Shown: positions 25,001 to 36,299 of the stretch, in pieces
Layout of the letters: every line of letters starts with the position of its first letter
Numbering within the stretch: position 1 is the first letter of the stretch
Assembly: GCA_949752745.1 (NCBI GenBank)
Contig: OX457029.1
Span: 44,502,500 to 44,566,499, forward strand
Direction of reading: 5' to 3'
Length of the DNA stretch: 64,000 bases
DNA from: Protula sp. h YS-2021
Taxonomy: Eukaryota; Annelida; Polychaeta; Sabellida; Serpulidae
Program-made: the position numbers and the translations under genes
The notes under the pieces: generated by a model
Databases searched by the model: none
What the model was told of the DNA's origin: nothing
Seen by the model: the letters and a program-made list of their open reading frames with translations, nothing else

Positions 25001-25459
25001 TGCTGTTACACGTTTACTCGCCATTACCGAGTTTCTGTGGTGATGCGAACTGTCCATGGGCTCATGTGTGATGAAAAAGTTGATGAATTTGCTGTGTATT
25101 TATATATATGACGTACGATTAAGCATGTGCATCTATAGTCTTGTAATATTTCAGTGTTCCAGGTCAAAGAAAACCATCACAAAGTACAACACAAAGTTAC
25201 AAAAATTCATGCATTATGTTTCGATTATAGATTATACAAGATTTTCAACGATTACATTTATTTTTCATGTGATCCATAATTTAATTTTGCAAATTGCTGA
25301 CCCAAGTATCGAAAATTATCAATTTTCACATGTCTTATTAATTGCAGTGCAACAAAAATTTTACACATAAAAGGGAACATAAATATACAATAAATTTCTT
25401 CATTCAAACAATTCTCCTCAAAAAGAAAAGTTGGGTATGCTTTGAGTCCGTGATTGGAT

Positions 25460-26692
25460 GAGCATAGCATTAAGCGTGAATACCTTCAGCTGTAACATAT
25501 GAAGGGTGGGGTGGGACATGAGTTGCGTAGGCTTAAGCGTGAATACCTCAAGGTGTAACATATGAAGGGTGGGGAGAGGCATGAATTGCTTAGGTTTAGG
25601 CGTGAATAGCTTACGGTGTACCATATGAAGGCTGGATAGGGGCATGACTTGCGTAGGTTTAATCGTGAATAGCTTACGGTGTAACATATGAAGGCTGGAT
25701 AGGGGCATGACTTTCGTAGGTTTAAGCGTGAATACCTTACGGTGTAACATCGGTGTAACATATGAAGGTTGCATAGGGGCATGAGTTGGGTACGCTTATG
25801 CGTGAATGCCTCAAGGTGTAACATATGAAGGGTGGAGAGGAACATGAGTTGGGTAGGCTTATGCGTGAATGCCTCAAGGTGTAACATATGAACGGTGGAG
25901 AGGGGCGTAAGTTGCGTAGGTTCAAGCGTGAATACCTTAAGGTGTAACATATGAAGGCTACATAGGGGCATGAGTTGGGTAGGCTTATGCGTGAATGCCT
26001 CAAGGTGTAACATATGAACGGTGGAGAGGGGCGTAAGTTGCGTAGGTTCAAGCGTGAATACCTTAAGGTGTAACATATGAAGGCTGCATAGGGGCATGAG
26101 TTGGGTAGGCTTATGCGTGAATGCCTCAAGGTGTAACATATGAAGGGTTTGGTGGGGCATGAATTGCGTAGGTTTAAGCGTGAATACTTACGGTGTAACA
26201 TATGAAGGCTGGATAGGGGCATGACTTTCGTAGGTTTAAGCGTGATTACCTTACGGTGTAACATAGGTGTAACATATGAAGGCTGCATAGGGGCATGAGT
26301 TGGGTAGGTTTATGCGTGAATTTCTCAAGGTGTAACATATGAAGGGTGGAGAGGGGCATGAGTTGCGTAGGTTCAAGCGTGTATACCTTAAGGTGTAACA
26401 TATCAGGGCTTGATAAGGGCATGAGTTGCGAAGGCTTAAGCGTGAATGCCTCAAGGTGTAACATATGAAGGGTGGAGAGGAGCATGAGTTGCGTAGGTTC
26501 AAGCGTGAATACCTTAAGGTGTAACATATGAGGGCTTGATAAGGGCATGAGTTGCGAAGGCTTAAGCGTGAATGCCTCAAGGCGTAACATACGAAGGATG
26601 TGTAGGGGCATGAGTCGCGTACTTTAAGGATGAACACCTTGAGGTGTACCATTTGAAGTGTGAGTATGAGAATGACCTTAAGTTGTAACATT
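25460..26692 (-). repeat. 63-bp minisatellite, about 19 copies, with 126-bp higher-order units
   Basis: Units of 63 bp repeat across about 1.2 kb. A plus-strand core is GTGTAACATATGAAGG, and units end in AAGCGTGAATACCTTAAG or AAGCGTGAATGCCTCAAG. Two unit types alternate in part, giving 126-bp dimers (ATGCGTG at 25861, 25987 and 26113; the AGGGCTTGATAAGGGC region at about 26404 and 26530). Because 63 is 21 codons, two minus-strand frames stay open through most copies (up to 224 codons, 21-residue periodicity with MLHLEAFTHKPTQLMPL-like units); the third has a stop in each unit. Two 11-bp partial duplications shift the frames. There is no signal peptide, splice context or family match, so I call it a non-coding satellite, with coding use unproven. 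Confidence 0.85.
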
Positions 26693-26699
26693 TATGCCG

Positions 26700-27835
26700 C
26701 GGTTTGTCTTAAATTCATGGAGTTCTCGTACGCAAACAGACAGTGTGAGGTCAGACTGCTCACCTAAAAGAGTCAAAGTAATCCAACCACAATCTATCTC
26801 CTCAATAAAAATAGAATCAATTGCACAATAAATAACTTACGCATATTGATTAAAACTTTGATAGACATTAAACTTGCTGCAAATCAGCCTTTCTAAAGAT
26901 AAATCTTGGTTTTAGTATTTTAAGAACAAGACAAGTGTGAAAAAAGAAAGGGTTGTAAACAAGCACATGAACAAATAAATCGATCAGTCAAGACCGGAAA
27001 TACTACTGTTATTGCAAGTGGCGATGTTTATTGCCGACATTCCAATGACAACGCATTAAGCAGAAGAGAACGGCACTCTTATTTATATCTACAGCGTGTG
27101 CTAAATCCCATATTTTGTCCCCTACACAACTTGGCCGGGAAGGTTAATAGCGAAACTCACTTTACAGAAATGATACCCGCCATACAATCTAGCCTGTGAC
27201 GCCAGGGGTACTTCCTGTCTCGTCCTCACAGTGTTAATCAACTTTATGTCCCAACTAAAGGATTATCTGTTGCTTGCGGGGGTAATACTAGATGTGATTT
27301 GCATGCGAGATGAGGAGTTTAGTATCACAGTGCGGTATTTCAAGTGGTACCAATGAGCCTGGATTTCATAAATACACCTTTAAAATTTCAACAAGTAATC
27401 AAGAAGTCTGGGATTTTAATAACAGATCGATAATTGAGGCATCAATACGAATATTTTTTGCCAAAATCTTAAATTTGTGCGTACATTTAGGAAAAAGTCA
27501 CATCGACGAAGACTTTGCATAATTTTTATGCCTTCGTATCACACATTTGGCTGTACAACCCTCCATTCTACCCCTCCCCCACTCCGCACTGTTCATATAC
27601 GATTGGGCCTAGAAGAACTTAATAACACGGTTCTGGCAAGGACACGAAAACATAATTTGTGGATCGAGTTTAAGGGTGCAGCTGCTATAAATAACTTATC
27701 GAATATGCTCAACCTCCGAATGCCCCCCCCCCGAAAAAAAGATGCCTGCAGGTGTTTGTTGCGATATTTTCTTTTATCTCTTATCTAATGTTGGATAAAC
27801 ATCTTTTTCCAGTCGTTTGCGATCGGTAGTAAATT
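26700..27835. other. Non-coding stretch, no gene recognised
   Basis: Open frames up to 103 codons (27477-27788) overlap C-rich runs such as the one at 27722-27732 and match no family known to me. No RNA gene was recognised. Confidence 0.5.
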
Positions 27836-27836
27836 T

Positions 27837-27841
<5 letters not shown>

Positions 27842-27873
<32 letters not shown>
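27842..27873 (+). repeat. A32 homopolymer
   Basis: An uninterrupted run of 32 A. It could be the tail of a retroposed sequence, but I could not identify a body upstream or a flanking target-site duplication, so it is listed only as a simple repeat. Confidence 0.9.
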
Positions 27874-27878
<5 letters not shown>

Positions 27879-27899
27879 CCAATTGCGTTGCAGTGATAA

Positions 27900-30800
27900 C
27901 TAAAACAATACAACCGTTCAGAGATTTATTCCATCAGACGTTGTTCAATATTTCTAAATTAGAATTTGCAATAGAGTATTGATTGTAGGGAACTTGCGAT
28001 GGCATTGAGTAATTAGGAGTAATCCAGTAGACTGTTCATTTTACTGTGACATTATATCAATTTGTTCTCAATATTTATTGAAGAATACTGCACTTTTTTA
28101 TCTGGTATTTTTTTTTTCAAGCGCGATTTAATAAGGTGCCATTCGTCTCGCCTTCAGAGGCTTGCCTAGTTTTCACTTTTGTCGCATTTCTAATATCAAC
28201 CACGTGGTAATAAATCTTAATTGAATTCAGCAAACCACTATTTACCACGTATTCAGATCACACCTGAATCATGTGGTTGTGATATTGCTAAACATTCGTC
28301 TGCTTATCAGTGTAAGTTTCGAAATGTTTTCACTGCTGTTTCACAAAATAAGATATCCCACATATAGTTATGCAGTTTAACATATGTTGAAAAGTACATG
28401 GATACTCTACAGTGCCATGTCGTAAACAGTTGTTTGTACTGAACACCATATGAAGGTAGTGAACACCATATGTTGGTACTGAACACCACAATGCTAAAAA
28501 GTTTAACAATATACGGAACAACATATGTGTACGGTTATTACATGTTCATCATTCAGTATGCACATAATTACCACATTGAAAACTTTCCTTCACACTGATA
28601 ACATATATTTACTTTGTGGTTTAGATGTATTTTAATCATTTCAATCATCATATTTGATCATATGGTCAAACGCTAACGTGTCGCATACAGTGGTTAACAT
28701 GTTGTTCCCGAAATGGCTGCGAATGGTTGACGAAACCTCCCGATATTTGACGAAACTTTATGATGTATGATTACTACAGACTAGAAAAGTGGACTCGCTG
28801 TCCTGTAGGGTTTTCTCGAATGTACTCTCCATCCAGATGTAGTTTCATTTTGAGGTTCTGTTTGAGGAGCTCAAGTCATAATTGAAATGTATCATAATTT
28901 TGCGATTTCTCTATTTTAGGAACCGCGTATATTTTTTTGACATGAAGTGAATTTTGCCAAGCGACATATACTAATGATCTCGTGTTGTTTCTAAATAGTG
29001 CAGAGAGCAGGTGTACACAGAAGTATAGTCGGTGCAATTCCCGCAGATACGTCAGGTGGTGCCGCAGAAGTAACGTCCCATTGAATATATTTCAGCGAAA
29101 CAACTTTTGTGCCATTGCGGACACGATTTCCTAACGAGCATGTACCCATATCTGCATTCCAAACTACTTGTAATATCTCATCATTTATGGGATTGTGAAA
29201 TTGAAAATGAAGACATTTATTGAGGCGGTCACGTAAATGATTGCACTGGTTTGTTCTGCTTAATATATCAACTTGGCCCTCATTTTACGTAATCGTTCGT
29301 GTTCATATGTAAAGTAAGGTCTGTGAGGATTTGCACAAAATGCCAATGCGCTTTATTCTTGTTTCCTGCCTTGTTCGCAGTCCCCACTGGTCTATCAAAT
29401 GTGATAATAATTGTTGCCATAGATCACAGTCGTTTAATTTTCCGCCCCCGCGACGGCGACATTGCATGATCTCATATGACAAGTGAAGCTTCTTTTTCAT
29501 GGTAATGTTCATAACAAGTTTTTATCGGCGAGCTTCATCCCACAACACAAAAATACCTCAGCAGCGAAGACCGGGCAAAAAAAATCGTACTATTCTGTTA
29601 CCTTTGATTGGTTTTGTCTACTTTCTAGTATAAATGTTTGTAAACAAAGTACAAGCCAGGAGCCAGTATTTAATTTTTATAAAACTAAACCAGCCAGCGG
29701 TGCAGAGTCACAGCCAGTGTTACAGCGTTACAGTGTTACAGCCAGTGTTACAAGTGCTACTTTTTCTGCTCCTATTGTTTAACTTGATGGTTAACCATAT
29801 GATAAACATGCGTCAGCTGGACTAAGCATGGCCTTATATCGTGCATCTTTCGCAAGAAGTCAACTTTTCAAATTTACATCAAGAAGACTTCTAAAATGAA
29901 AAGCACCATTTTTTAGCAAACAGCGTTTTGCAAGAAGAAAATTAAAAAAAAAAAGAATAAATGTTACCCAAGCCATAAAACGAAGTTTTAATCAGCCGAA
30001 AGGAAGTATATGTCATACAAAATCATGATAGATATTATGTCATAATTTACAGTAAAAATTTCTAATTTAACACGTGCACAAGGGATTCAGGGGCGTGATT
30101 AAATACGCTAATGTTCTAAATAATTAATTGTAAAATCAGTTATGTTTCCTTCTGAATCGTGTTTGTGTAGTTAAAATTTTTAAAGAAACGTTTCATCTTG
30201 CACACGCTGCGGAAAAAGTGACATGGGACGTAAAATGAGAAGCTTTCACTTCTTGCAAAAGGTCTCTATTGTAAAATTAACGAGTTTACATTTTATATTC
30301 TGCTCATTGTTCTACGAGGAAATTAGCAAGTTCATGGAAGCATGTGATGGAAGAAAACTCAAAACAAATGCGAAATTTATATCAATGTTTGTCTCGTTGA
30401 TATTGCATCTTCATTTGGCCAAATGTTGACATTTACGAGATTAGGTATTACTTCTTCGTCAACATAATGATATCAATGAGAACTGACATTCTTAATGGAT
30501 TTTTTGTACTGTGAGAAGCAGGATTCCTTGACCAAATCTACTACGCCTGGCAGTTTCATGATATGGCAGCAGATGCATGTCGTTTTATGAGGGACTCTAC
30601 CCTAAAATTTGTAATTTTCACTGTGAAAATTTCAGCGCATGGCTGATCCCACGCATTTTTTCGAAGGCAAAAAATACACCTCGAGTGGAGTTTGACAAAT
30701 AATTTCAATCAATATCGACAATACATAAATAAATAAATATCATTAATGCTTCGTAAAAAATATCTGGAATTTATTTTCTACAAGCTTCGTGAAAATAATC

Positions 30801-32685
30801 TTCTCGAATATTTTTTTAAGTGGAACACTATCGTTCTCCTAAGACGTTTTATTCTCTCTTATTTAATGCGCTAGTTTGAGAGATAATGCTTGCATGGCTA
30901 AGTAGATCTTCAGTGACTTTGTGGTGTGTCTAGCTGGTTTCTCCCCACATCAGAGGAAAAATATTCTCCATCAATTCTCTATGTAATGAAGTGGAGTCGA
31001 CCTCATGTACGGCTGGGAAATAAGTGGGGCTTAACCGGCGACATCAAGCAATTCTGCTGAGGTCAAATGATCTGCTCAGACGCGAAACTATCTCACTAGA
31101 ACGAGAATGACTCCGCAGGGGAATGTTACCAGCAAATTGACAAAACACCATGTGATGTTATAGATTACGTCACAGGTAAAAAAAAGAATAGCAGTGGAAA
31201 ATTCTATGATAAATAAACAAAAAGCTATGCTGTACTTCAGACAGGAGGTACATAAGCTGTGAGAAAAACGAGGCAAAGTATAAAGAAAACACGCTGGAAA
31301 AGGAAACAAGAGATGGTTCTCAACGCTGCGCTAGAGAACTCCGCTCCCCTTAAGAAGTGAAAAATCTTGACGATCATTTGAAACTGAAACTGAAATTATT
31401 TTAGATTCGTTGATGTAAGAGACTCGAGACATTTTCCTCTGGAAATTTCTTCCGTGCCATTTTGTTCTGTGGACATGTTTGTTGGGACATTTCCCTCTGG
31501 ACATTTCTCTTTGGATTACCACAGTTATGTATATTTTCCCAGTAACTTGTAATTGTGACACAGAAAGCCCTCTATGTCTTGTTTGGTACACCTCTAATCT
31601 TCGCCAGCCACATCAGACCGGTACAGTTCACTTATGTTAACCATATATTTCAGTTATATTAACTATGTGTTTCTATTCCCTGGTGTTTTTTTTAATATGT
31701 CGCTATCTTATGTTGACCATGTGTGTGTTGTCCATAGTTACAGCACGCTTACTTTATTGTCAGCATGTGTTGAGCATGGGGTGACGACATGGTTGAACAC
31801 ACTATGGTCAACATGTGAGAAACGCCTAACGGACAACATAAGACAGGGAATGGCAATATTTTTGGTTAGAGGTATGGAGCATGAAGGGATAAAAAAAGCT
31901 GCACAATATACTAGAAGGAGATGGTGAGAGAGGAAAGAGAGTAAAATAAGAAAAAAAAACTAAGAAGAAGACAGACCCCTTGAATTCTCGCGATTCGCCG
32001 TTGAATATCGACACGTTTTACTTCTGTCGGGACCTGCACCTGCCTTTTAACAGGGGCCGACGACACTTTATGATAGTTTATGGGGCAATTTCGGGGTTCA
32101 TGAGACGGGTTGATGGCAGCATTACTTGCTCACAATATTTGACCAGAACGCGCAGAACCGGCTTTATCCAGTCTTTTTCTCTGTGACTTTCACAATTTTA
32201 TTCAGTCTCGGTTCCGCTTTTTTTCATGCAATAAAAAGACATATGAATAAGTGGGAAAAGGCTGCATTTCTCCAATTTGAACTTCTTTGCCGCCTTCTTT
32301 TTTAAGCTACGGCCGATGGAAATAGGTGATAAAAATTGCCCTGAATGACCAGAAAACAGTCACAGAACAAGTGGACGGCATTCTATACGTCATTTTGTTT
32401 TACAGAGAGCTTTCAGGAGCAATCCGTTGAATATGCATACCACATATTCAAATTTTTCAAGCGCCATCCCATCCCATCCCGAGTACGTAAATTTTATAAT
32501 ATCGTCTATGTACTATAGTTAGTCTCAATGTGAACACACTTTATGGATTTTATCCACGCTTTCTCTGATGATTGTGCTACGTCCTTTTATGGTGACGTTA
32601 TAGTGACGTTAAGTGCTGGACATTACCTGGGGACAGCCAATTGGGTTGTGATTTTGTTCTGTCGTGTTTTGCCATGTTGTTCTTT
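27900..32685. other. Non-coding stretch with minor repeats, no gene recognised
   Basis: Contains three copies of a roughly 23-bp motif, (A)CTGAACACCATATG(T/A)(T/A)GGTA, at 28437-28492; a short GTTACAG/CCAGTG repetition at 29697-29752; and GGACATTTC(C/T)CTCTGG repetition at 31420-31515. Open frames reach 97-99 codons but show no domain, no bias and no homology that I can recognise. Confidence 0.5.
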
Positions 32686-32689
32686 CTTT

Positions 32690-32811
32690 TGCTTTCTCTC
32701 TCTCACTCTGTCTGTCTGTCTCTCTCTCACTCTGTCTCTCTGTCTGTCTGTCTGTCTCTCTCTCTCTGTCTATCTGTTTGTCTGGCTCTCTCTCCCTGTC
32801 TGTCTCTCCCT

Positions 32812-32874
<63 letters not shown>
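32690..32874 (+). repeat. (CT)n/(CTGT)n compound microsatellite
   Basis: Mixed CTGT and CT repeats give way to a pure CT tract (about 32818-32868). Overlapping Leu/Ser/Cys-rich open frames in all three plus-strand frames, and an Arg/Glu frame on the minus strand, are by-products of the repeat. Confidence 0.95.
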
Positions 32875-32879
32875 AGAAG

Positions 32880-34545
32880 GGATCCCCTCTTGATTCTGTC
32901 CCAACGACATAACAGAAGTGACGTTGACGACAAAGTGGGTGTGATATCGTCTGCTATTTGCTGACGTCTGCTTTTAATGATCACGTCGCATAAATAAGAT
33001 TCTTTTTAACCAGTGTTTCAGAGAAACTACCTTAACAGAAACTTCTCCCAATGTGAAAACATACACACATACAGTATACATAAAACGGACTAATAAAACT
33101 GATTTTCCAGGTTTATTCATTACTGTCTTTTTCTGAACTGACGAGTGTATAACGTGACTGCTATCACTTACTGCTATGAACACACAGCACAGTGCAAGGA
33201 ACATGGCATAAAAATCGAGGCCATAAGGAGAGATTTGGAGAAAAGAGGCGCACATAGCCCATTGCGACTGACGCCGAGTAGGCATAAAAAAGACAGAATA
33301 ATATAGCATCGGGAGTAGTGGTGTGTATTAGGAGGGGGAGGGGGGTATGCTTAAACAGGATCATCAACGCAGAGCAAAAAGACAAAGAGCAAAGAGCAAT
33401 GGCCATAAAAGTGCAGAGATGGGGGCAACAGTGGGCGTCAAGAGCTGTAGTTCGTGTGTAAACACCTTGTAAAAAGCACGTAAGACCGTTAAGAGTGAAA
33501 GGCCTAGCTGCCACTTTTCTTGCCAATCAAAATTACAGATTTTTATCAGAAAAATGGTCATTTTTAACACTTCTTTCTTCATAAATATCCCCATTTTTTT
33601 TTGCTTGTAGAGAATATATTTTTATTCCATTCATACAATTGTTTTAAAACATTATTTTCTACAAGTACATTTTACTCACATCTCTCCATTTACGTGAGCT
33701 TTGAGTTACTCGCCGATTGCCTTAAGAATTCAATCCGTCATTTCAGTTTAACTCATGCATATTATATACCTGAGTCGTTCAAAATTAACTAGAAAAATTA
33801 ATTGTAAAATCTTTAATTTGTCATTTGGACAAGTTTCTGACGAATGTGAGTAAGTTGTCACAAAGTACTGACGAATTTGCTGCTTTATTAAATTTCTACA
33901 TTCGTCAAAAACTTGTCTAAATAACAAACTAAATTGCCATTTTTCTTACCAATTTTGAAGAGTTAAAAGCATGAGTTTAGCATTTAGCACACATCAACAA
34001 ATGAAGCCGAAACGTTCTTCTGTTTATGTATGGAGAGAAATAATGGAACGGATTTTAAGAAACATTGGCGAAGAGATTAGATACCAATCATTAAATTGCT
34101 TGAATATGAGATCATGGACGGAATTAGCGATAAGTCACGAAAGCGATTGAAACATGCCATGCAAGGGGTTGAAGATGGGTGTTGTAAAGACTAAGAGATA
34201 AGAGCTACAAAGGTCACGGCCATAGGCTCAACCAGGCACGCACATGACTGACGTAACTCTGAAGGAAGGTGGGTGGGGTGGATTTGGGGGGGGGGGGGTG
34301 AGAGGGCGATGTTGTGTCAGCTGGGGCTTGCAACTTTTAGGGAAAATATACAGTACCAGACTGCTTACTACAAGAGCTAACTAATTGAATTCCAAAGGTC
34401 GTCTTCCGATAAAGATGTCGTTTTAAAAAGAGCAACTCTTCTCTAATGCCTTTTACGCCATAGTGTCTTTTGGGGTCCACAAAGTTTATGTAATATTCAC
34501 AGGAATTCGATATGTTTGCCAGCGCTGTTATTGCGCAACAGTTTT
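32880..34545. other. Non-coding stretch, no gene recognised
   Basis: Minus-strand open frames of 111 and 120 codons (32974-33309 and 33164-33526) overlap each other in different frames and resemble no protein that I know. A G-run lies at about 34286-34300. No RNA gene or inverted repeat was identified. Confidence 0.45.
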
Positions 34546-34550
34546 AACAC

Positions 34551-35120
34551 TTTTTAGCCCTCAGCTAATATTGGCTGAAGGCTACTGCTATCGGTCTGTC
34601 CATCCGTCTGTCCGTAAAGTTTTTTTGTCCGGGAGATATCTCAAAAATATTCATCGGATCTTCACCAAACCTTACAGGAAGGAAGTATATATGGTACAGA
34701 TGCGAAGGTCGGTTCAATTTGGCCCGTATTTATTGGTCTGTCCGTCCGTGGCACTTTAAACTCTTTTCTATATATCTCAAAAACTATTTATTGGAGCTTT
34801 ACCAAACCTTACAGGAAGGAAGTATATGTAATGCAGATGTGCAACAGGGGGTCCAATCTGTCCAATGCCCGTTCGTCTGTCCGCCCGTGGCATTTTAAAG
34901 TTTTTCTTGTCTGGGCGATATTTAAAAAAATATTCACTGGATCTTAACCAAACCTTACAGAAAGAAAGTATATATAGCGCAGATGCGCAAGGACCCATCC
35001 GTCGCTCCATCCGTTGCACCTTGTATATTGTGTTTTTTTCCCGTTGGACCTTGTATATTGTTTATTTCAAAAGAGTAACTGGACCACACTGATGTAACCA
35101 CTATTGGCTGAGGGCTCTGC
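34551..35120 (-). mobile_element. Putative pearl/Helentron-like non-autonomous element
   Basis: The left end carries an AGCCC hairpin (TAGCCCTCAGC at 34555-34565 with GGCTGAAGGCTA at 34573-34584), then tetranucleotide-like CTGTCCATCCGTCTGTCCGT. Three tandem units of about 140 bp follow, anchored by AAACCTTACAG(G/A)AAG(G/A)AAGTATAT near 34667, 34804 and 34950. This order (end hairpin, CCGT/ACGG simple repeat, tandem core of about 140-180 bp) matches the general plan of pearl-type elements, non-autonomous Helentron relatives known from bivalves. On the minus strand it is the reverse of the element at 55502-57409. The outer boundary on the right (about 35120) is uncertain. Confidence 0.45.
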
Positions 35121-35149
35121 ATCTCCGATGCCAATTTTAAAGCTTAGTT

Positions 35150-35400
35150 GCACTTGTACCCTTGGTATCATGTTTGTTGTCATGCGTATCGAAAGGGGAG
35201 TAATTTTTGAGGCCAGGTGCCGTCCGCGGTGAGTGCCAATTTCGTTTACAAAAATGTCTTTCGGAACTTCACTCTACATTTGGTTAAAAAGGGGGTATCA
35301 TTTCAAACTAAGCACTCCGCGATTAGGGATCGCTTTAAAAAGTCATGGACACATATAGTAACACATTTGTTTCCACCCCACCCCTACCCCCCTCCCCCCT
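35150..35400 (-). repeat. Fold-back repeat copy D (minus orientation)
   Basis: On the minus strand it carries AACGAAATTGGCACTCACCG, the family landmark, and near 35165-35195 the (G)GTATCATGTTTGTTGTCATGCGTATCG end. The opposite end (35344-35372, CATGGACACATATAGTAACACAT) has the plus-orientation version of the same terminal motif, so the inverted ends are visible. A C-rich run (35374-35400) flanks it, as in copy A. Confidence 0.45.
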
Positions 35401-35506
35401 CATCCATAGGACTTGTACGCTGATACTCATCCTTACACCTATAGCCTTTTGTAAAATATACGCGTGATCTGCTTTCCTGTTCGTGAAGGAAATGGGGGGA
35501 GGGGGG

Positions 35507-35790
35507 CAGGTGATGCTGTTGGAGCTTTTAAATACAAAGATTGTCTGTTTTAGTTGAAAATATTGTTCATTTCAGGAAGACATAATCAATGGAGACTAAT
35601 TAGCATATGGTGTATTTTATAGTTAATATATGTAGTTTGCTATAAAACTACAGGTGATGCTGTTGGAGCTTTTTAATACGAATTAAGATTGTCTGTTTGA
35701 GTTGAAAATATTGTTCATTTCAGGAAGACGTAATCAATGGAGACTAATTAGCATATGGTGTATTTTATAGTTATATGTAGTTTGGACAGA
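35507..35790 (+). repeat. 144-bp tandem duplication, two copies
   Basis: CAGGTGATGCTGTTGGAGCT begins at 35507 and again at 35651. The following text, through TTGAAAATATTGTTCATTTC and GAGACTAATTAGCATATGG, is nearly identical in both copies, with a few substitutions and small indels. A recent tandem duplication; non-coding. Confidence 0.85.
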
Positions 35791-35919
35791 TGTAAGATGA
35801 TGCCCCACGAAGACAGTAAAGAACGCCCTAAAAAGCACGTTATTGCACTTATATTCGAAGAATGGTGACAAAAGAAGTAAACACAGTGGTTACCATGTAG
35901 TCAAACATAACCAGGGGAC

Positions 35920-36284
35920 ATCATGTGATAGAACATATGACTACCGGGTGGTATAATGTGATAAAACATATGACTACCGGATGGTATCACGTGATAGAAC
36001 ATATGACTACCGGATGGTATCACGTGATAGAACATATGACTACCAGGTGGTATCACGTGATAGAACATATGGTCCACCGGATCGTATCATGGGATAGAAC
36101 ATATGACTACCGGGTGGTATCATGTGATAGAACATATCACTACCGGGTGGTATCACGTGATAGAACATATGACTACCGGTGGTATCACGTGATAGAACAT
36201 ATGACTACCGGTGGTATCACGTGATAGAACATATGACCACCGGATGGTATCATGTGATAGAACATATGACCACCGGATGGTTAC
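35920..36284 (+). repeat. 33-bp minisatellite carrying CACGTG palindromes
   Basis: About eleven copies of a 33-bp unit, GATAGAACATATGACTACCG followed by G(A/G)TGGTATCACGT. The junction between units forms the 12-bp perfect palindrome TATCACGTGATA. CACGTG is present six times (from 35988, 36021, 36054, 36154, 36186 and 36218); other units have CATGTG or similar. Two units are one base short (ACCGGTGG). A plus-strand frame of 99 codons stays open because 33 is 11 codons, but it ends within the array and is unlikely to be a gene. Confidence 0.85.
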
Positions 36285-36299
36285 CGTATGTTTACTCTT

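Noticed and set aside
25460..26692. CRISPR-like array
   Set aside because: Units are contiguous 63-bp tandem repeats with no unique spacers, and the genome is eukaryotic; it is a minisatellite.
27842..27873. Poly(A) run as a retroposon tail
   Set aside because: No flanking direct repeats and no recognisable element body upstream were found.
32543..32984. Four long open frames over the CT/CTGT repeat
   Set aside because: Frames on both strands exist only because the repeat lacks stops; composition is purely repeat-driven.
33164..33526. 120-codon minus-strand frame with hydrophobic stretches
   Set aside because: Overlaps a 111-codon frame in another phase, has no family resemblance, and hydrophobic codons are expected in T-rich DNA.
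35925..36224. 99-codon frame with an 11-residue repeat
   Set aside because: The 33-bp unit is a multiple of three, so an open frame is expected. It ends when one-base-short units and flanking sequence are met, and it has no recognisable domain.
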